Position numbers and translations under genes: made by a program | The notes under the pieces: generated by a model | What the model saw: the letters and a program-made list of their open reading frames with translations, nothing else | What the model was told of the DNA's origin: nothing | Database searches by the model: none | Shown here: piece by piece, positions 15,258-24,548 of the stretch | Position numbering within the stretch: position 1 is the first letter of the stretch | How the letters are laid out: each line of letters begins with the position of its first letter | Source of the DNA: Gammaproteobacteria bacterium | GTDB lineage: Bacteria; Pseudomonadota; Gammaproteobacteria; Eutrophobiales; Eutrophobiaceae | Assembly: GCA_021773245.1 (NCBI GenBank) | Contig: JAJFKK010000158.1 | Coordinates: 1 to 32,801 of the forward strand | Length of the DNA: 32,801 nucleotides | Direction: 5' to 3'

Positions 15258-15881
15258 TTATGCTGTAGCTAATTCATCTGCAAACTGATGATTTACATCA
15301 CGATGGTGGGCTTCATCTTTTCTTACTAACAATACGACATCTCGTAATCTGGAATCAGCCGGCATATCCCAATAATCAATAGCTATTTGCGGCGCTGGAA
15401 CATTTTCATGTTCACCATTATCGATACCCGCTAAATACTCGGTATAACTATAGACCGCCTCTTCTTCAAAATAACCAACAATACGGTGTGCCGTTTTCGA
15501 TGAACATATATAAATCAGAAAAAAGAAGTTGTAGAAAATACCTTGTGCAAGCAAAACTAAAAAACGTTCAAATAAAGAAGGCTGTGCAATATGCATAAAC
15601 GTCATTAAATGCATACGTTCATTCTCTGCTTCCTCTAGCAATACACGAATCCAGCCATTATTCGTATTTTCCATACGACGTAATGCACGTAGATGTTGTA
15701 AAGCCCCGGCAACCATACCAGGTACGGCAGCAACGGTTTCTAAAACAATAGCGCGATGACCATAGCGTTTGGAAAAAAATACATCAGCAAAAAAACGTAA
15801 GGATTTTGTAAAAGCATAGGCAACTCGATCAGACAAATCCTTTGCTTCGTGATGTTTTTCTAGTAAGTCATTATCAGGCAT
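15258..15881 (-). CDS. aox: Alternative oxidase (di-iron ubiquinol oxidase)
   Basis: The 207-residue protein has all alternative-oxidase iron-ligand motifs in order: LET (Glu48), EENERMH-like EAENERMH (Glu88, His91), [10 protein letters not shown] (Glu in 139-141) and [10 protein letters not shown] (Glu190, His193). The hydrophobic stretch [19 protein letters not shown] is the membrane-facing helix. AOX oxidises ubiquinol and reduces oxygen to water without proton pumping, and it resists cyanide and NO. Bacterial copies are uncommon. The eukaryotic targeting and dimer N-terminus is absent, as usual in bacteria. It starts 51 bp after the RND permease gene, with an AAGGA-type site before the ATG, so it is probably the last gene of the HlyD-RND-aox operon. 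Confidence 0.95.
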   Translation of the reverse strand: MPDNDLLEKHHEAKDLSDRVAYAFTKSLRFFADVFFSKRYGHRAIVLETVAAVPGMVAGALQHLRALRRMENTNNGWIRVLLEEAENERMHLMTFMHIAQPSLFERFLVLLAQGIFYNFFFLIYICSSKTAHRIVGYFEEEAVYSYTEYLAGIDNGEHENVPAPQIAIDYWDMPADSRLRDVVLLVRKDEAHHRDVNHQFADELATA

Positions 15882-15932
15882 TGTAATACTCCTTTTTAAG
15901 GATGGATTAACTTTCTACATAAATATTGTAAA

Positions 15933-18900
15933 TCAAGCAGGACTTTCTACAGCCTTGCCAGAATCTTCTTGCTTCGATACAGAAGTTAATCCGAATTCAT
16001 CTAAGATAGAATACAATGCAGGCACAACTAATAAAACAAGTAATGTAGTAACCAACAAACCGAATACGATACTGGTTATCAATGGTATTAAAACTTGTGC
16101 CTGTGTGCTCTTTTCAAAAAGTAATGGAATCAAACCGGCTATTGTTGTTACTGAAGTAAGTAGTATTGCACGAAATCGTTCACGACTCGCCAGTTTAGCT
16201 GCTTCTACCACACTATGTCCTTCGCGTGCTCGCTGTTTTAAAAACTCAACTAATAAAATCGAATCATTGACGACAATACCTGATAGCGAAACAAAGCCCA
16301 TCATGCTTGGCATAGATAGATCCAGCCCCATGATCAGATGTCCCCATATGACACCAATCAATGCCAGCGGTATAGCGACCATCACAGTAAGTGGTTCAAC
16401 ATAACTTCTAAACTGAAAACTTAATAATATAAAAATACCAATTAGTCCGAGCATAAAACCTCGACGAATAGAATTTGCTGTTGTTGTACCTGAGTCTGCT
16501 TCACCCTTGATTTCTATATTCACCGCGGGATAACGTGTTTTTAAGTCTGGGTAAAAGTTTTCCATCGTATGACTAATAATTGAAAGCGCATTAGCATATT
16601 GAGTATCGACATCACCTTGCACGGTAACTGTTCGTTTACCATCGATACGATTAATTCGTGCATAACCTCTCGCATAATCAATATTAGCAATTACTGAAAC
16701 TGGCACCAGACTTCCATCAGCAGTAATTATTCGAAAATCTTCAAAGTCATTTAGATTATTTTGATCTAAAGCACTTAGACGAACATCAACTTCATATGAT
16801 TCCTGTCCCACCTGAATCTCGCTTGCCGTTGATCCATAAAAACTTGAACGCAATTGATTAGCAATGTTTGATGCATCCAGTCCCAAAGCTAAAACACCTT
16901 CTCGTAAACTTAATCGAATTTCAGGCTTCCCCGGACGTAAATCATCTGACAAATCCTGAACACCTTGATAACGACTTAACCAACTCTGAAGTTCTAACGA
17001 TGCAGCTTTTAATGTCTCTATATCAGCACCACTTAAACGCATATCAATAGGCAAACCTGCTGGTCCGATTGCGGGTTCTTTATAATTTATACTTAGTACG
17101 TCCGGTAATTCACCGACTTCGCTTCGCCAATCATTAATAATATTATCAATACCACCGACACGCATTTCTGCTGTAAGTAAATCGACGCTGATTGTCGCAA
17201 CATGAGAACCTGATTCACTGGCATCAATATTTTTATTAAACCTGACACTAGTGTTAACGACTAATGGTTTATTATCGACTTGTTCAGGAGTATATTTTTC
17301 ATTGACACGATTTAATGCTGAAGTTATTTTTCCAACTATTGCTTCAGTACGCCAAAGCGGCGTGCCTTGTGGTAATAAAATGCGTGCTTCAATAACATCT
17401 CCTTCAATGTCCGGAAAAGCTTGAAACTTTAATATGCCGCTGGCCATCATGCCTATAGAAAAAACAAAAATACCAACGACTAATCCGAGAAATAGAAAGC
17501 GCCAATGAATCACCGTATCAATAGCCTTGCCTAAATATTCGTGCCGTAGATGATCAATGAACCCATCAAACTTTTTTCGAAATTGATTCGTCTCATCATG
17601 CTCATGATGATGTAAGGCATGAGCTAAATGTTGAGGTAAGATAAAAAAGGCCTCTATCAAACTCACTGCCATAACCAAAATCAAGGCAACGGGTAATACT
17701 TTAAGTACCTTACCTATATCACCTTCAATAAATGCCAATGGTCCAAAAACAGCAACGGTTGTAAGAAAAGAAGATGTAACACCGGGCGCTACCTGTTTTG
17801 TTCCATCTATAGCTGCTTGTAATGCATTCTTACCTTTATTTAAGTGCGTTGCGATATTCTCAGCTATGACTATTGCATCATCCATCAATAAACCTAACGC
17901 GATCAATAAGGCAACCATCGTGATCATATTGATGGAATAACCCAACATGGCCATCATTGCTAAACCACCCAGAAAAGAAACGGGTAAACCAATAACAACC
18001 CAAAATGAAAAGCGAATTTGGAAAAACATCCATAAGGTTAGAAAAACAAGGACTAATCCCTGCCAGCCATTCGTCAGCAACATCTGCAATCGATCTTGCA
18101 CTATAGAAGCCATATCCTGAGTAAGGATAAATTTTACATTTGTAGGAGAACGTAATTGCTCTTGTTCTACAAAATGTTTTACATCATTAACAACATTGAT
18201 CGTGTCTTGTTGTTTTGTCTTGGTGACTTTTAATACAGCTGCACGAACACCGTTGAATAATATTTTGTCTTCATCAAGTTCAAACTGATCCGTTATAGTA
18301 GCAATTTCACCGAGTCGAATTTCAGCGCCCGATGTTTCACTAATAACAATTAAATCTTCAAGTTCCTGTGGGGTTTTACGTTCGTCATCAAAACGAACTA
18401 ATATGTCACTTTCTCTTGTTTCAATACCTCCTGCTGAGATATTGATATTCTGTCTGGATATCCTATCGGCAATATCAGTCATACTTAAACCATATTGTCT
18501 TATAACTAAAGCAGGCACCTCTATTCTTAACTGATGATCAGAAAACCCTTCAATTTGAACCTGAGAAATATTGTCTAACTCTTGCAAACGATCTTTAATC
18601 TGTTCAGCATAAGCTTTGAGATGGCTCACTGACATAGGACCAGTAACAGCAATAGAAACAACATTGTCTGTACGACCAAGTTGTTTTATAACGGGTAATT
18701 CACTTTGCTCAGGAAAGTTATCGATTGCTTCAACTTCAGTTTTAATATCATCAAGAAAACGAGACATATCGTTTCCTTCAAGCATTTTAACGACCGCAAT
18801 ACCAATACCTTCTCGTGATTCACATCGTATTTCATCAACATTACTAACACTATCAACAGCATCTTCGATACGTTGACAGATTGCTTGTTCTACATCTTCT

Positions 18901-19061
18901 GTACTTGCCGCGGGATAAACTACGCGTACTTCGACTTCAGCCGCAGCAAAATCAGGAAACGTTTCCCGTTTTAATGTTGGTAATGCAATTAAGCCAACAA
19001 CGATCAACATCAGCATTAATAAATTTGCTGCTGTCGGGTGACTGGTAAAATAACGGATCAT
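15933..19061 (-). CDS. RND efflux permease (AcrB/MexB-like superfamily)
   Basis: The 1042-residue protein has RND architecture. It has an N-terminal helix (LLMLMLIVVGLIALP), a large periplasmic loop, a membrane block with GLLMDDAIVIAEN (the TM4 Asp pair used for proton relay), a second loop, and a final membrane block with LSGIVVNDSILLVEF. Length is normal. It should export an unknown substrate with the adaptor gene just upstream, whose stop overlaps its ATG by 4 bp. No outer-membrane TolC-type gene is in the operon, so a shared one is presumably used. Drug export cannot be told from other lipid or metabolite export from the sequence. Confidence 0.95.
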   Translation of the reverse strand: MIRYFTSHPTAANLLMLMLIVVGLIALPTLKRETFPDFAAAEVEVRVVYPAASTEDVEQAICQRIEDAVDSVSNVDEIRCESREGIGIAVVKMLEGNDMSRFLDDIKTEVEAIDNFPEQSELPVIKQLGRTDNVVSIAVTGPMSVSHLKAYAEQIKDRLQELDNISQVQIEGFSDHQLRIEVPALVIRQYGLSMTDIADRISRQNINISAGGIETRESDILVRFDDERKTPQELEDLIVISETSGAEIRLGEIATITDQFELDEDKILFNGVRAAVLKVTKTKQQDTINVVNDVKHFVEQEQLRSPTNVKFILTQDMASIVQDRLQMLLTNGWQGLVLVFLTLWMFFQIRFSFWVVIGLPVSFLGGLAMMAMLGYSINMITMVALLIALGLLMDDAIVIAENIATHLNKGKNALQAAIDGTKQVAPGVTSSFLTTVAVFGPLAFIEGDIGKVLKVLPVALILVMAVSLIEAFFILPQHLAHALHHHEHDETNQFRKKFDGFIDHLRHEYLGKAIDTVIHWRFLFLGLVVGIFVFSIGMMASGILKFQAFPDIEGDVIEARILLPQGTPLWRTEAIVGKITSALNRVNEKYTPEQVDNKPLVVNTSVRFNKNIDASESGSHVATISVDLLTAEMRVGGIDNIINDWRSEVGELPDVLSINYKEPAIGPAGLPIDMRLSGADIETLKAASLELQSWLSRYQGVQDLSDDLRPGKPEIRLSLREGVLALGLDASNIANQLRSSFYGSTASEIQVGQESYEVDVRLSALDQNNLNDFEDFRIITADGSLVPVSVIANIDYARGYARINRIDGKRTVTVQGDVDTQYANALSIISHTMENFYPDLKTRYPAVNIEIKGEADSGTTTANSIRRGFMLGLIGIFILLSFQFRSYVEPLTVMVAIPLALIGVIWGHLIMGLDLSMPSMMGFVSLSGIVVNDSILLVEFLKQRAREGHSVVEAAKLASRERFRAILLTSVTTIAGLIPLLFEKSTQAQVLIPLITSIVFGLLVTTLLVLLVVPALYSILDEFGLTSVSKQEDSGKAVESPA

Positions 19062-20416
19062 TTAAACGACCCTGTGGTGACAGAGATTAAATTATTGCTT
19101 AAGGTTTCATCGTTAATCGTACTTAATAACATACCTTTAATAGCAGGTATTAAATCAGAAACAATAAGCTTCTCTCCTCCTTCTAAACCAGATCCGATAG
19201 AAACAAATTCAGAATCAACAACATCAACTTCTACTTCCCTTATCTCTAAACGATTATCACTGTCGACCAAATACACTTTATCCTCATGTAATGCCGTTCT
19301 TGGTATAACAACTTGATTTACTATTGGCTTACCTTGTATTTCAACTTCAACAAACATTCCTTTTACTAGTGGTGGTCGCACACCGGGGATTGCATTTTCA
19401 TAAGGTTCATCAACTTCGACAATAACTCCCATCGTTCTTGATTTAGGATCAATAGTGTCATTCATTCGTACAAACCGAGCATTCCACTCTACGTCGATTT
19501 CCTGTAAGCGAACCTTTGCTTTAAAACCTAATACCTTCTCAAACAAATCATCTGTAATTTCCATTTTTGATGTGTCACTAATAGGTACAAGAGGACGAAC
19601 ACGTGAGATTGGAATTTGCGCGGTTACTTCAGCTTTATGAATACCGTCGGCAATAGTCATAACATCACCAACCCGTACATACTGACCCACTTCTATATTG
19701 ACTTCAGCAATCCGTCCATCAAAAGGAAGTATTACCGTCGTGTTTTCTAAATCTAACAAGCCACTAGCCAGTTTTGCTTCTTCACCCGCTAATTGTGCTT
19801 GTAATAACTTACGCTCGACAGGCAGTAAATTTAGAGCGTTTTTCAATGACTGAACACTCTGCAATTGTGATAAATAGGTTCGTTCTTGTTGATCAAGAGC
19901 TGAACGTGAAACCGCCCCCTTTTTAACAATATTTTTCAACCGTTCCAGTTCTTTTTTACCTGATTCCAGAGATTTATTTTCGATTTCCAATGAAGCACGA
20001 GTATTAATTTCTTCCACATAATTTTGATCAAGTTGCGCTTTTGTAGATTGTATAGTGGTTTCTATTTCAGCAATGGTTAGTTCATATTCGGCAGGATCAA
20101 TTCTTAGCAAAATACTTCCTGCTTGAACAATACTGCCTTTCTTTAAATTAGGTAGCATTTCAATAACTTTACCATCGACCTCAGCAACAGCATCTAATAT
20201 GACACTTGGCACAGTACTGCCATAACCAACGGCGCTAGGAACAAGATCAACAACAGGAATATTTATTACTCTTACTGATTGCGATATTTCCTGCATATCG
20301 AGTTGTGTAGGCTGTTTACTCGTTTTAACGAGAATTGCGGTAATGAATACTCCGATCAAAATCGGCACAACAAGTAACCAGCGTTTTTTCTGAAGTTCAA
20401 TTAAGTTGATCGCCAT
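19058..20416 (-). CDS. RND periplasmic adaptor (HlyD/membrane fusion protein)
   Basis: The 452-residue protein has an N-terminal membrane anchor (WLLVVPILIGVFITAILV) and the split lipoyl-like domain (around VDGKVIEMLPNLKKGSIVQ and PFDGRIAEVNIEVGQYVRVGD). A long alpha-helical hairpin spans about residues 110-210, followed by beta-barrel and membrane-proximal domains. It links the RND permease to an outer-membrane channel. An AAGGA site lies 6 bases before the ATG. It is the first gene of the operon with the RND permease (4-bp overlap) and aox. The 248-bp region upstream is AT-rich and holds no recognisable operator. Confidence 0.93.
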   Translation of the reverse strand: MAINLIELQKKRWLLVVPILIGVFITAILVKTSKQPTQLDMQEISQSVRVINIPVVDLVPSAVGYGSTVPSVILDAVAEVDGKVIEMLPNLKKGSIVQAGSILLRIDPAEYELTIAEIETTIQSTKAQLDQNYVEEINTRASLEIENKSLESGKKELERLKNIVKKGAVSRSALDQQERTYLSQLQSVQSLKNALNLLPVERKLLQAQLAGEEAKLASGLLDLENTTVILPFDGRIAEVNIEVGQYVRVGDVMTIADGIHKAEVTAQIPISRVRPLVPISDTSKMEITDDLFEKVLGFKAKVRLQEIDVEWNARFVRMNDTIDPKSRTMGVIVEVDEPYENAIPGVRPPLVKGMFVEVEIQGKPIVNQVVIPRTALHEDKVYLVDSDNRLEIREVEVDVVDSEFVSIGSGLEGGEKLIVSDLIPAIKGMLLSTINDETLSNNLISVTTGSFK

Positions 20417-20664
20417 TTTAAATCCTTTGTCTAGCTAAATGATTGAGATACTTGTAAAACCATTAATCTAAATAATTCTAGTATATTCTATTTGTTAATA
20501 CTTATTACATCATCAGGCTAATAAAACTAATCTATTTATGACTTTTCATAATTCATAAAACTACGAAGAAGCGAATATAAAGCTTTATGAAATTGGTGGT
20601 GAAAAAGAGTAACGATTTATGCTGCGACGCGGATTAGCGCGTCTAGCATGATATCCAATGATTA

Positions 20665-21030
20665 TTAATTAAGATCTGATACAGCGGCATTCCATAATGC
20701 TAATTGAGTGTTAGATTGGATATTGAGTATTACTCCCACATCGCAAGCAGACTCTGATTCCAGACTCTTATCTTTAGTTGCATCAGCCCAAACTACATTA
20801 GCGATCATTTCATATTTTATGGGTGAATTACTTAGCATAACTTCCAGATCTAAAATTGCACCAATAGGGACTGGAACATCAATATTTAACTTCATACCAC
20901 TCATGGAGACATCTTCAGATTGAGAGGGGAAAACCTTGCCTTCTAGCGTTTCTGCATCAGGTGCTGTTCTTACCCGGATAGAAACATCAGCGTGTTCTTC
21001 TGTTCTTGCTTCGTGTCGATGTTCGTTCAT
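20665..21030 (-). CDS. PilZ domain protein, second copy
   Basis: A 121-residue PilZ domain has the arginine motif in RHEARTEEHADVSIRVR, the second motif as SEDVSMSGMKLNID (D-x-S-x-x-G), and the usual closing strands (IANVVWAD, DVGVILNI). The arginine motif R-x-x-x-R is slightly modified. It likely binds c-di-GMP. It is the last gene of a co-directional series with the diguanylate cyclase at 22621, RNase D lying 75 bp upstream, so it may read the signal that the cyclase makes; that link is inference. Confidence 0.8.
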   Translation of the reverse strand: MNEHRHEARTEEHADVSIRVRTAPDAETLEGKVFPSQSEDVSMSGMKLNIDVPVPIGAILDLEVMLSNSPIKYEMIANVVWADATKDKSLESESACDVGVILNIQSNTQLALWNAAVSDLN

Positions 21031-21105
21031 TAACTATCTCCATATATTATTCAATTCTAAATTGAGAATACTTCCTTGTTAATTGTATCTCTTCGTAAAT
21101 ACCTG

Positions 21106-21966
21106 CTATTTCACATCATGTATTATCTTTAGCAAGGCATCTCCATGTCGGTTCACCATTTTTTCACTGACTTTCTCTATTTGCAAGAACTCTGATTTAG
21201 TCTCAGGTAATATCTTTGCCATTTCTATAATGGCATGATTATCTAATATCCATTTTCTTGGTCTATTTCGTTCACGCGCTGTAATTTCTCGCCATGCCGC
21301 AAGTTCTTTTACAATTTCTAATTGTCTTCCTTTCATCCTTTTAGCAGAAAATATTTTCTTCCACATATTCGATGGATCAGGTTGATAGGTTTCCGGTTTT
21401 AATAACCTTTCTATTTGTCCATTAAAGTCATGCAGGTTTTCCACATCTTTTATTTTCTCTAGAAACACTTCATAGACTTTACCAAGATAGATCGCATCAT
21501 CTGCGGCGTATCTCAACTGTTCTTTTGTTAACGGTCTTTTTTTCCAGTTGGTTCGAGCATGACCTTTATCCAATTCAATATCTAATACTTCTTTAACGAG
21601 ATTTCCATAGCCTATGCCTTGTGCATAATCAAATAGTGGTGCTGCAAGCTGGGTATCAAATAGTGGTGTAAAAACAGAACCTTTAATATTAAAAAATAAT
21701 TCCAAGTCCTGATGCGCGGAATGCAATACTTTTGTTATTGATTCTTTATAGAGTAAATCATATAAAGGGGACAGATCATTAATGACAATAGGATCTATTA
21801 CAGCATGCACAGTCCCATTGGAAATCTGCACTAAACATAACTCGGGATAATAAGTACTAACGCGTTCAAACTCTGTATCAACAGCTAACCATGCCGAATC
21901 ACTAAATTGATCGCATAATGTTAATAATGATTCATCATTATCAATAAAAGAAAATTTTTCAGTCAT
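21106..21966 (-). CDS. rnd: Ribonuclease D (single-HRDC form)
   Basis: The 286-residue DEDDy exonuclease has motif I WLAVDTEFER (Asp30, Glu32), motif II LHSAHQDLEL (Asp87) and motif III LRYAADDAIYLG (Tyr153, Asp157), followed by one HRDC domain at about 205-286. E. coli RNase D is about 375 residues with two HRDC domains, so this is a shorter form. It trims the 3' ends of tRNA and other small RNAs. The ATG at 21966 is used; the ORF upstream of it overlaps the SGNH gene and lacks family sequence. AAGGA lies 11 bases before it. Confidence 0.92.
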   Translation of the reverse strand: MTEKFSFIDNDESLLTLCDQFSDSAWLAVDTEFERVSTYYPELCLVQISNGTVHAVIDPIVINDLSPLYDLLYKESITKVLHSAHQDLELFFNIKGSVFTPLFDTQLAAPLFDYAQGIGYGNLVKEVLDIELDKGHARTNWKKRPLTKEQLRYAADDAIYLGKVYEVFLEKIKDVENLHDFNGQIERLLKPETYQPDPSNMWKKIFSAKRMKGRQLEIVKELAAWREITARERNRPRKWILDNHAIIEMAKILPETKSEFLQIEKVSEKMVNRHGDALLKIIHDVK

Positions 21967-21982
21967 ATTTATTTTAGTCCTT

Positions 21983-22591
21983 TTATAAAGCGCCTGATTC
22001 TTGTAATACTGAATTAATTGTATCTGCCATAACACGGTATCCATCTTTATTTGGATGAACAGTGTCGGATTTAAGTGTCTTATCTTTCAATACGTCTAGA
22101 ACTAGATTTTCAATGAAAATAACATTCGTTGATTCAGCAATTGATTTATAAACTTCCGCCGTAGATAAAAACAATCCCGGTTTTGGAACACCGAGTAAAA
22201 CTACAGGAATATTTTTATCTTTCGCTAGTTGTATCATCGCTCGTACATTCGTTTCCATTTTAGCCGCATTCTTTTTACGTAATAGATCGTTACCACCGTG
22301 ACACAATATTAATAACTTCGGTTGATATTCTTCCAGTGCATCAGTTAAACGTGCTAATCCCTCTGTGGATTCTTCACCGGAAACTCCGGCATTAATCACC
22401 TTTCTTCCAGTCAATGATTCTAATACAGCGGGATAACTTTCACCTTCTTTCGCACCGTTACCATTAGTAAGACTGTCACCAAAGGCGAGAATAACTGCAT
22501 CAGTTGATAATCTTGATAGCTTCGGAGCGTCATCACCACAAGCACTGATCAAGATAAGAATGATAACGCTAATTAAAACTTTAATTTTCAT
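21983..22591 (-). CDS. SGNH-hydrolase lipoprotein (TesA-like arylesterase)
   Basis: The 202-residue protein has a lipoprotein signal with lipobox LISAC (Cys18) and the four SGNH blocks: VILAFGDSLTNGNG (Ser), NAGVSGEESTEG (Gly), LCHGGNDLLRK (Asn) and SDTVHPNKDGY (Asp/His). This fits TesA/arylesterase-type hydrolases that cleave thioesters, lysophospholipids or short esters; E. coli TesA is periplasmic but not a lipoprotein. Length is normal. It sits 16 bp before RNase D and 29 bp after the diguanylate cyclase gene, all in the same direction. Confidence 0.9.
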   Translation of the reverse strand: MKIKVLISVIILILISACGDDAPKLSRLSTDAVILAFGDSLTNGNGAKEGESYPAVLESLTGRKVINAGVSGEESTEGLARLTDALEEYQPKLLILCHGGNDLLRKKNAAKMETNVRAMIQLAKDKNIPVVLLGVPKPGLFLSTAEVYKSIAESTNVIFIENLVLDVLKDKTLKSDTVHPNKDGYRVMADTINSVLQESGAL

Positions 22592-22620
22592 ATATATGTT
22601 TTTTTTGGATAACCATATTC

Positions 22621-23859
22621 TTACATTGTTACAACACAGTTACGACCATTCTGTTTTGCTTTATAAAGTGCCGTATCTGCGGCCTTTAGTACTTCATCTA
22701 CTTTAAGATATTTTTCATTTGGTGCAGCAACACCAATACTGATGGTAACAGAGACGGTTTTTCCTGCTCTTTCTTTACTGCGTCGCCCGCGTCGTTGTTT
22801 GGCCTTATCTTTTGATTTAGGACGATGTTCAGCATCTCGTAATGCCATTCGATATGCTTCTACATCTAAACGAACAGCTTCCAGAAAAGGCTTACTGTAT
22901 TCAATATCTTTTCCTGGAAAGACAATACAAAACTCTTCGCCGCCATATCGATAAGCCGTGCCGCCGCCCTTTACGGTTGCTATATTCCTGGCAACCATTT
23001 TCAATACTTCGTCACCAACATCATGACCATGCGTGTCATTAAAGCTTTTAAAATGATCGACGTCAGCCATGGCTAAAACATAACGCTTACCTAATCCTTT
23101 TAACTTTTCGTTTAATGCTCGCCGACCAAGTAAACCGGTTAAATCATCGCGATAAGCCATATCATGAGCACCACGCATTAGACTGATAATCAAACTAACA
23201 CCGACAAAGCTCAACATGATTACCGATATTTTTTGCAATCCAAAAAAAGCCAAAGTAATAAAGCTGAAAATAAGTACCGACAGCAAAGCAGTAAAGTATT
23301 CATTATTCGTTTTGCAGAGACGATAGATTCCGACCACAAATACCAGACAATAAAGAAGTGATCCATTGATAGACAATAAGTAATTATCAAATGGACGAAT
23401 TTTAAAGTAGTCATTCATCACCATGACCAAACTAGCTTCCGGCACCATTTTAAAAATAGTGTATGCGACAATGAACAACATCGGGACAAGAGTACTAATT
23501 AGCACACCATATCGATTTCGCATTCCCCTTTCCGGTAGAAATAAAAATGTAAATAACATTAGCGGTAATAACAAACTGATAATGGTATAGGTAAAAAATG
23601 TGCGAGGTTCATTCAGCGAAGTTTGTAATTCTGTCTGAATGAAATAATAAATTAAGAGTAATGCAAGGGAGACTGTAAATAAACGTGCATGGTTATAATT
23701 AATACATAACAACATTGCGATGCCAATAGTCGCATACGGCAGCCAGTTGAGTAATTGCTGATATTCTGTACTTAAAGCAATTGCTGGTTCCCGAGAGTAG
23801 AGAGCAGCGGATAATAAAACAACAACAGGTAATAACCTGCGCAGCAAAAGTAGAGGCAT
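22621..23859 (-). CDS. Membrane diguanylate cyclase (GGDEF domain)
   Basis: The 412-residue protein has an N-terminal membrane region of about six or seven helices (residues 5-228) and a C-terminal GGDEF domain. It has RDDLTGLLGRRALNEKL, MADVDHFKSFNDTHGHDVGD and the active-site YRYGGEEF (306-310), with VTISIGVAA near the end. It should make c-di-GMP from GTP. The allosteric I-site RxxD expected just before GGEEF is K-G-G-G here, so product inhibition is probably absent. A basic insert (RPKSKDKAKQRRGRRSK, about 346-362) lies before the last strands. The gene is 28 bp after the coiled-coil gene. Two PilZ proteins in the window are possible readers. Confidence 0.93.
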   Translation of the reverse strand: MPLLLLRRLLPVVVLLSAALYSREPAIALSTEYQQLLNWLPYATIGIAMLLCINYNHARLFTVSLALLLIYYFIQTELQTSLNEPRTFFTYTIISLLLPLMLFTFLFLPERGMRNRYGVLISTLVPMLFIVAYTIFKMVPEASLVMVMNDYFKIRPFDNYLLSINGSLLYCLVFVVGIYRLCKTNNEYFTALLSVLIFSFITLAFFGLQKISVIMLSFVGVSLIISLMRGAHDMAYRDDLTGLLGRRALNEKLKGLGKRYVLAMADVDHFKSFNDTHGHDVGDEVLKMVARNIATVKGGGTAYRYGGEEFCIVFPGKDIEYSKPFLEAVRLDVEAYRMALRDAEHRPKSKDKAKQRRGRRSKERAGKTVSVTISIGVAAPNEKYLKVDEVLKAADTALYKAKQNGRNCVVTM

Positions 23860-23887
23860 AAATTAACTTTGTCTAAAAGTTAAAAGC

Positions 23888-24136
23888 TCACAGTTCTTTT
23901 TCCATCTCCAATAACATATTATCTTGTTCTTCGAGTTTTGCTCTATGTTCAGCAATCTTCTTTTCGTATATTTCAAGCTCTTGCTTCAAAGATGCATTTT
24001 CTTCTTCAAGAGTTGTAATTTTTTCTTTCGCTTCTTGTAGTTTCATATCTTCCGCATTCGCAGTAAAAGATAAACCTAGCGCAAACAATCCCGCTAAAAG
24101 ACAAGACATGATTTTAGTGTTAATTATTTTTTTCAT
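23888..24136 (-). CDS. Small secreted coiled-coil protein
   Basis: An 82-residue protein from ATG 24136 has a signal peptide (SCLLAGLFALGLSFTANA, cleavage before EDM) and then a near-continuous heptad-like helix (residues ~32-82) rich in Glu and Lys. It overlaps the HIT gene end by 17 bp. The longer ORF to 24163 would add nine residues with no signal-peptide sense. Function is unknown. Layout recalls periplasmic or outer-membrane-associated coiled-coil spacers, but no lipobox is present. Confidence 0.65.
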   Translation of the reverse strand: MKKIINTKIMSCLLAGLFALGLSFTANAEDMKLQEAKEKITTLEEENASLKQELEIYEKKIAEHRAKLEEQDNMLLEMEKEL

Positions 24137-24548
24137 AGTCAAAACCCAATAACTCCAATTCATTTAATTTAAGCAACACATTATTCAAAGCTTCTTCAGT
24201 ATAAGCCTTTGCGGGCAATTTCCCCCAAACAGGCGCTGGCCATGCTGGATCTGAATGATAACGTACAACATGGTGTAAATGACACTGTGGAACGATATTT
24301 CCCAACGCCGCGATGTTCATTTTATCACCATTAAAGATTTTCATAAGAAATTCTGCCAAAAATGAGGATTCCAGCAATAATTGTGACTGATCCTCGGCTG
24401 ATAATTGGTATATCTCACTAATCCCTTGCCTATCCGGAACCAGAATAAACCAGGGATAATTCGCATCTCGCATCAATAAAAGCTGCGACAACTTAAATCT
24501 GCCAAGAACGACACAGTCCTCCTGTAATTGCGGATGTAACTCAGCCAT
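24120..24548 (-). CDS. HIT-family nucleotide hydrolase/transferase-like protein
   Basis: The 142-residue protein contains NIVPQCHLHHVVRYHSDPAW followed by PAPVWG, the histidine-triad region of the proteobacterial HIT subfamily with the pattern H-x-H. The N-terminal half has FILVPDRQGISEIYQLS. HIT proteins hydrolyse or transfer nucleoside phosphoramidates and dinucleotides; the substrate here is unknown. The gene starts 8 bp before the end of sprT (overlap), so the two are coupled. Confidence 0.88.
   Translation of the reverse strand: MAELHPQLQEDCVVLGRFKLSQLLLMRDANYPWFILVPDRQGISEIYQLSAEDQSQLLLESSFLAEFLMKIFNGDKMNIAALGNIVPQCHLHHVVRYHSDPAWPAPVWGKLPAKAYTEEALNNVLLKLNELELLGFDYEKNN

Noticed and set aside
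15955..16404. 149-residue plus-strand ORF opposite the RND gene
   Set aside because: Antisense to a strongly conserved membrane block of the permease; serine/threonine/isoleucine-rich translation with no domain.
20417..20664. NsrR or FNR site upstream of the HlyD-RND-aox operon
   Set aside because: Searched by eye because Vibrio aox is NsrR-controlled; no convincing palindrome was found in this AT-rich gap.
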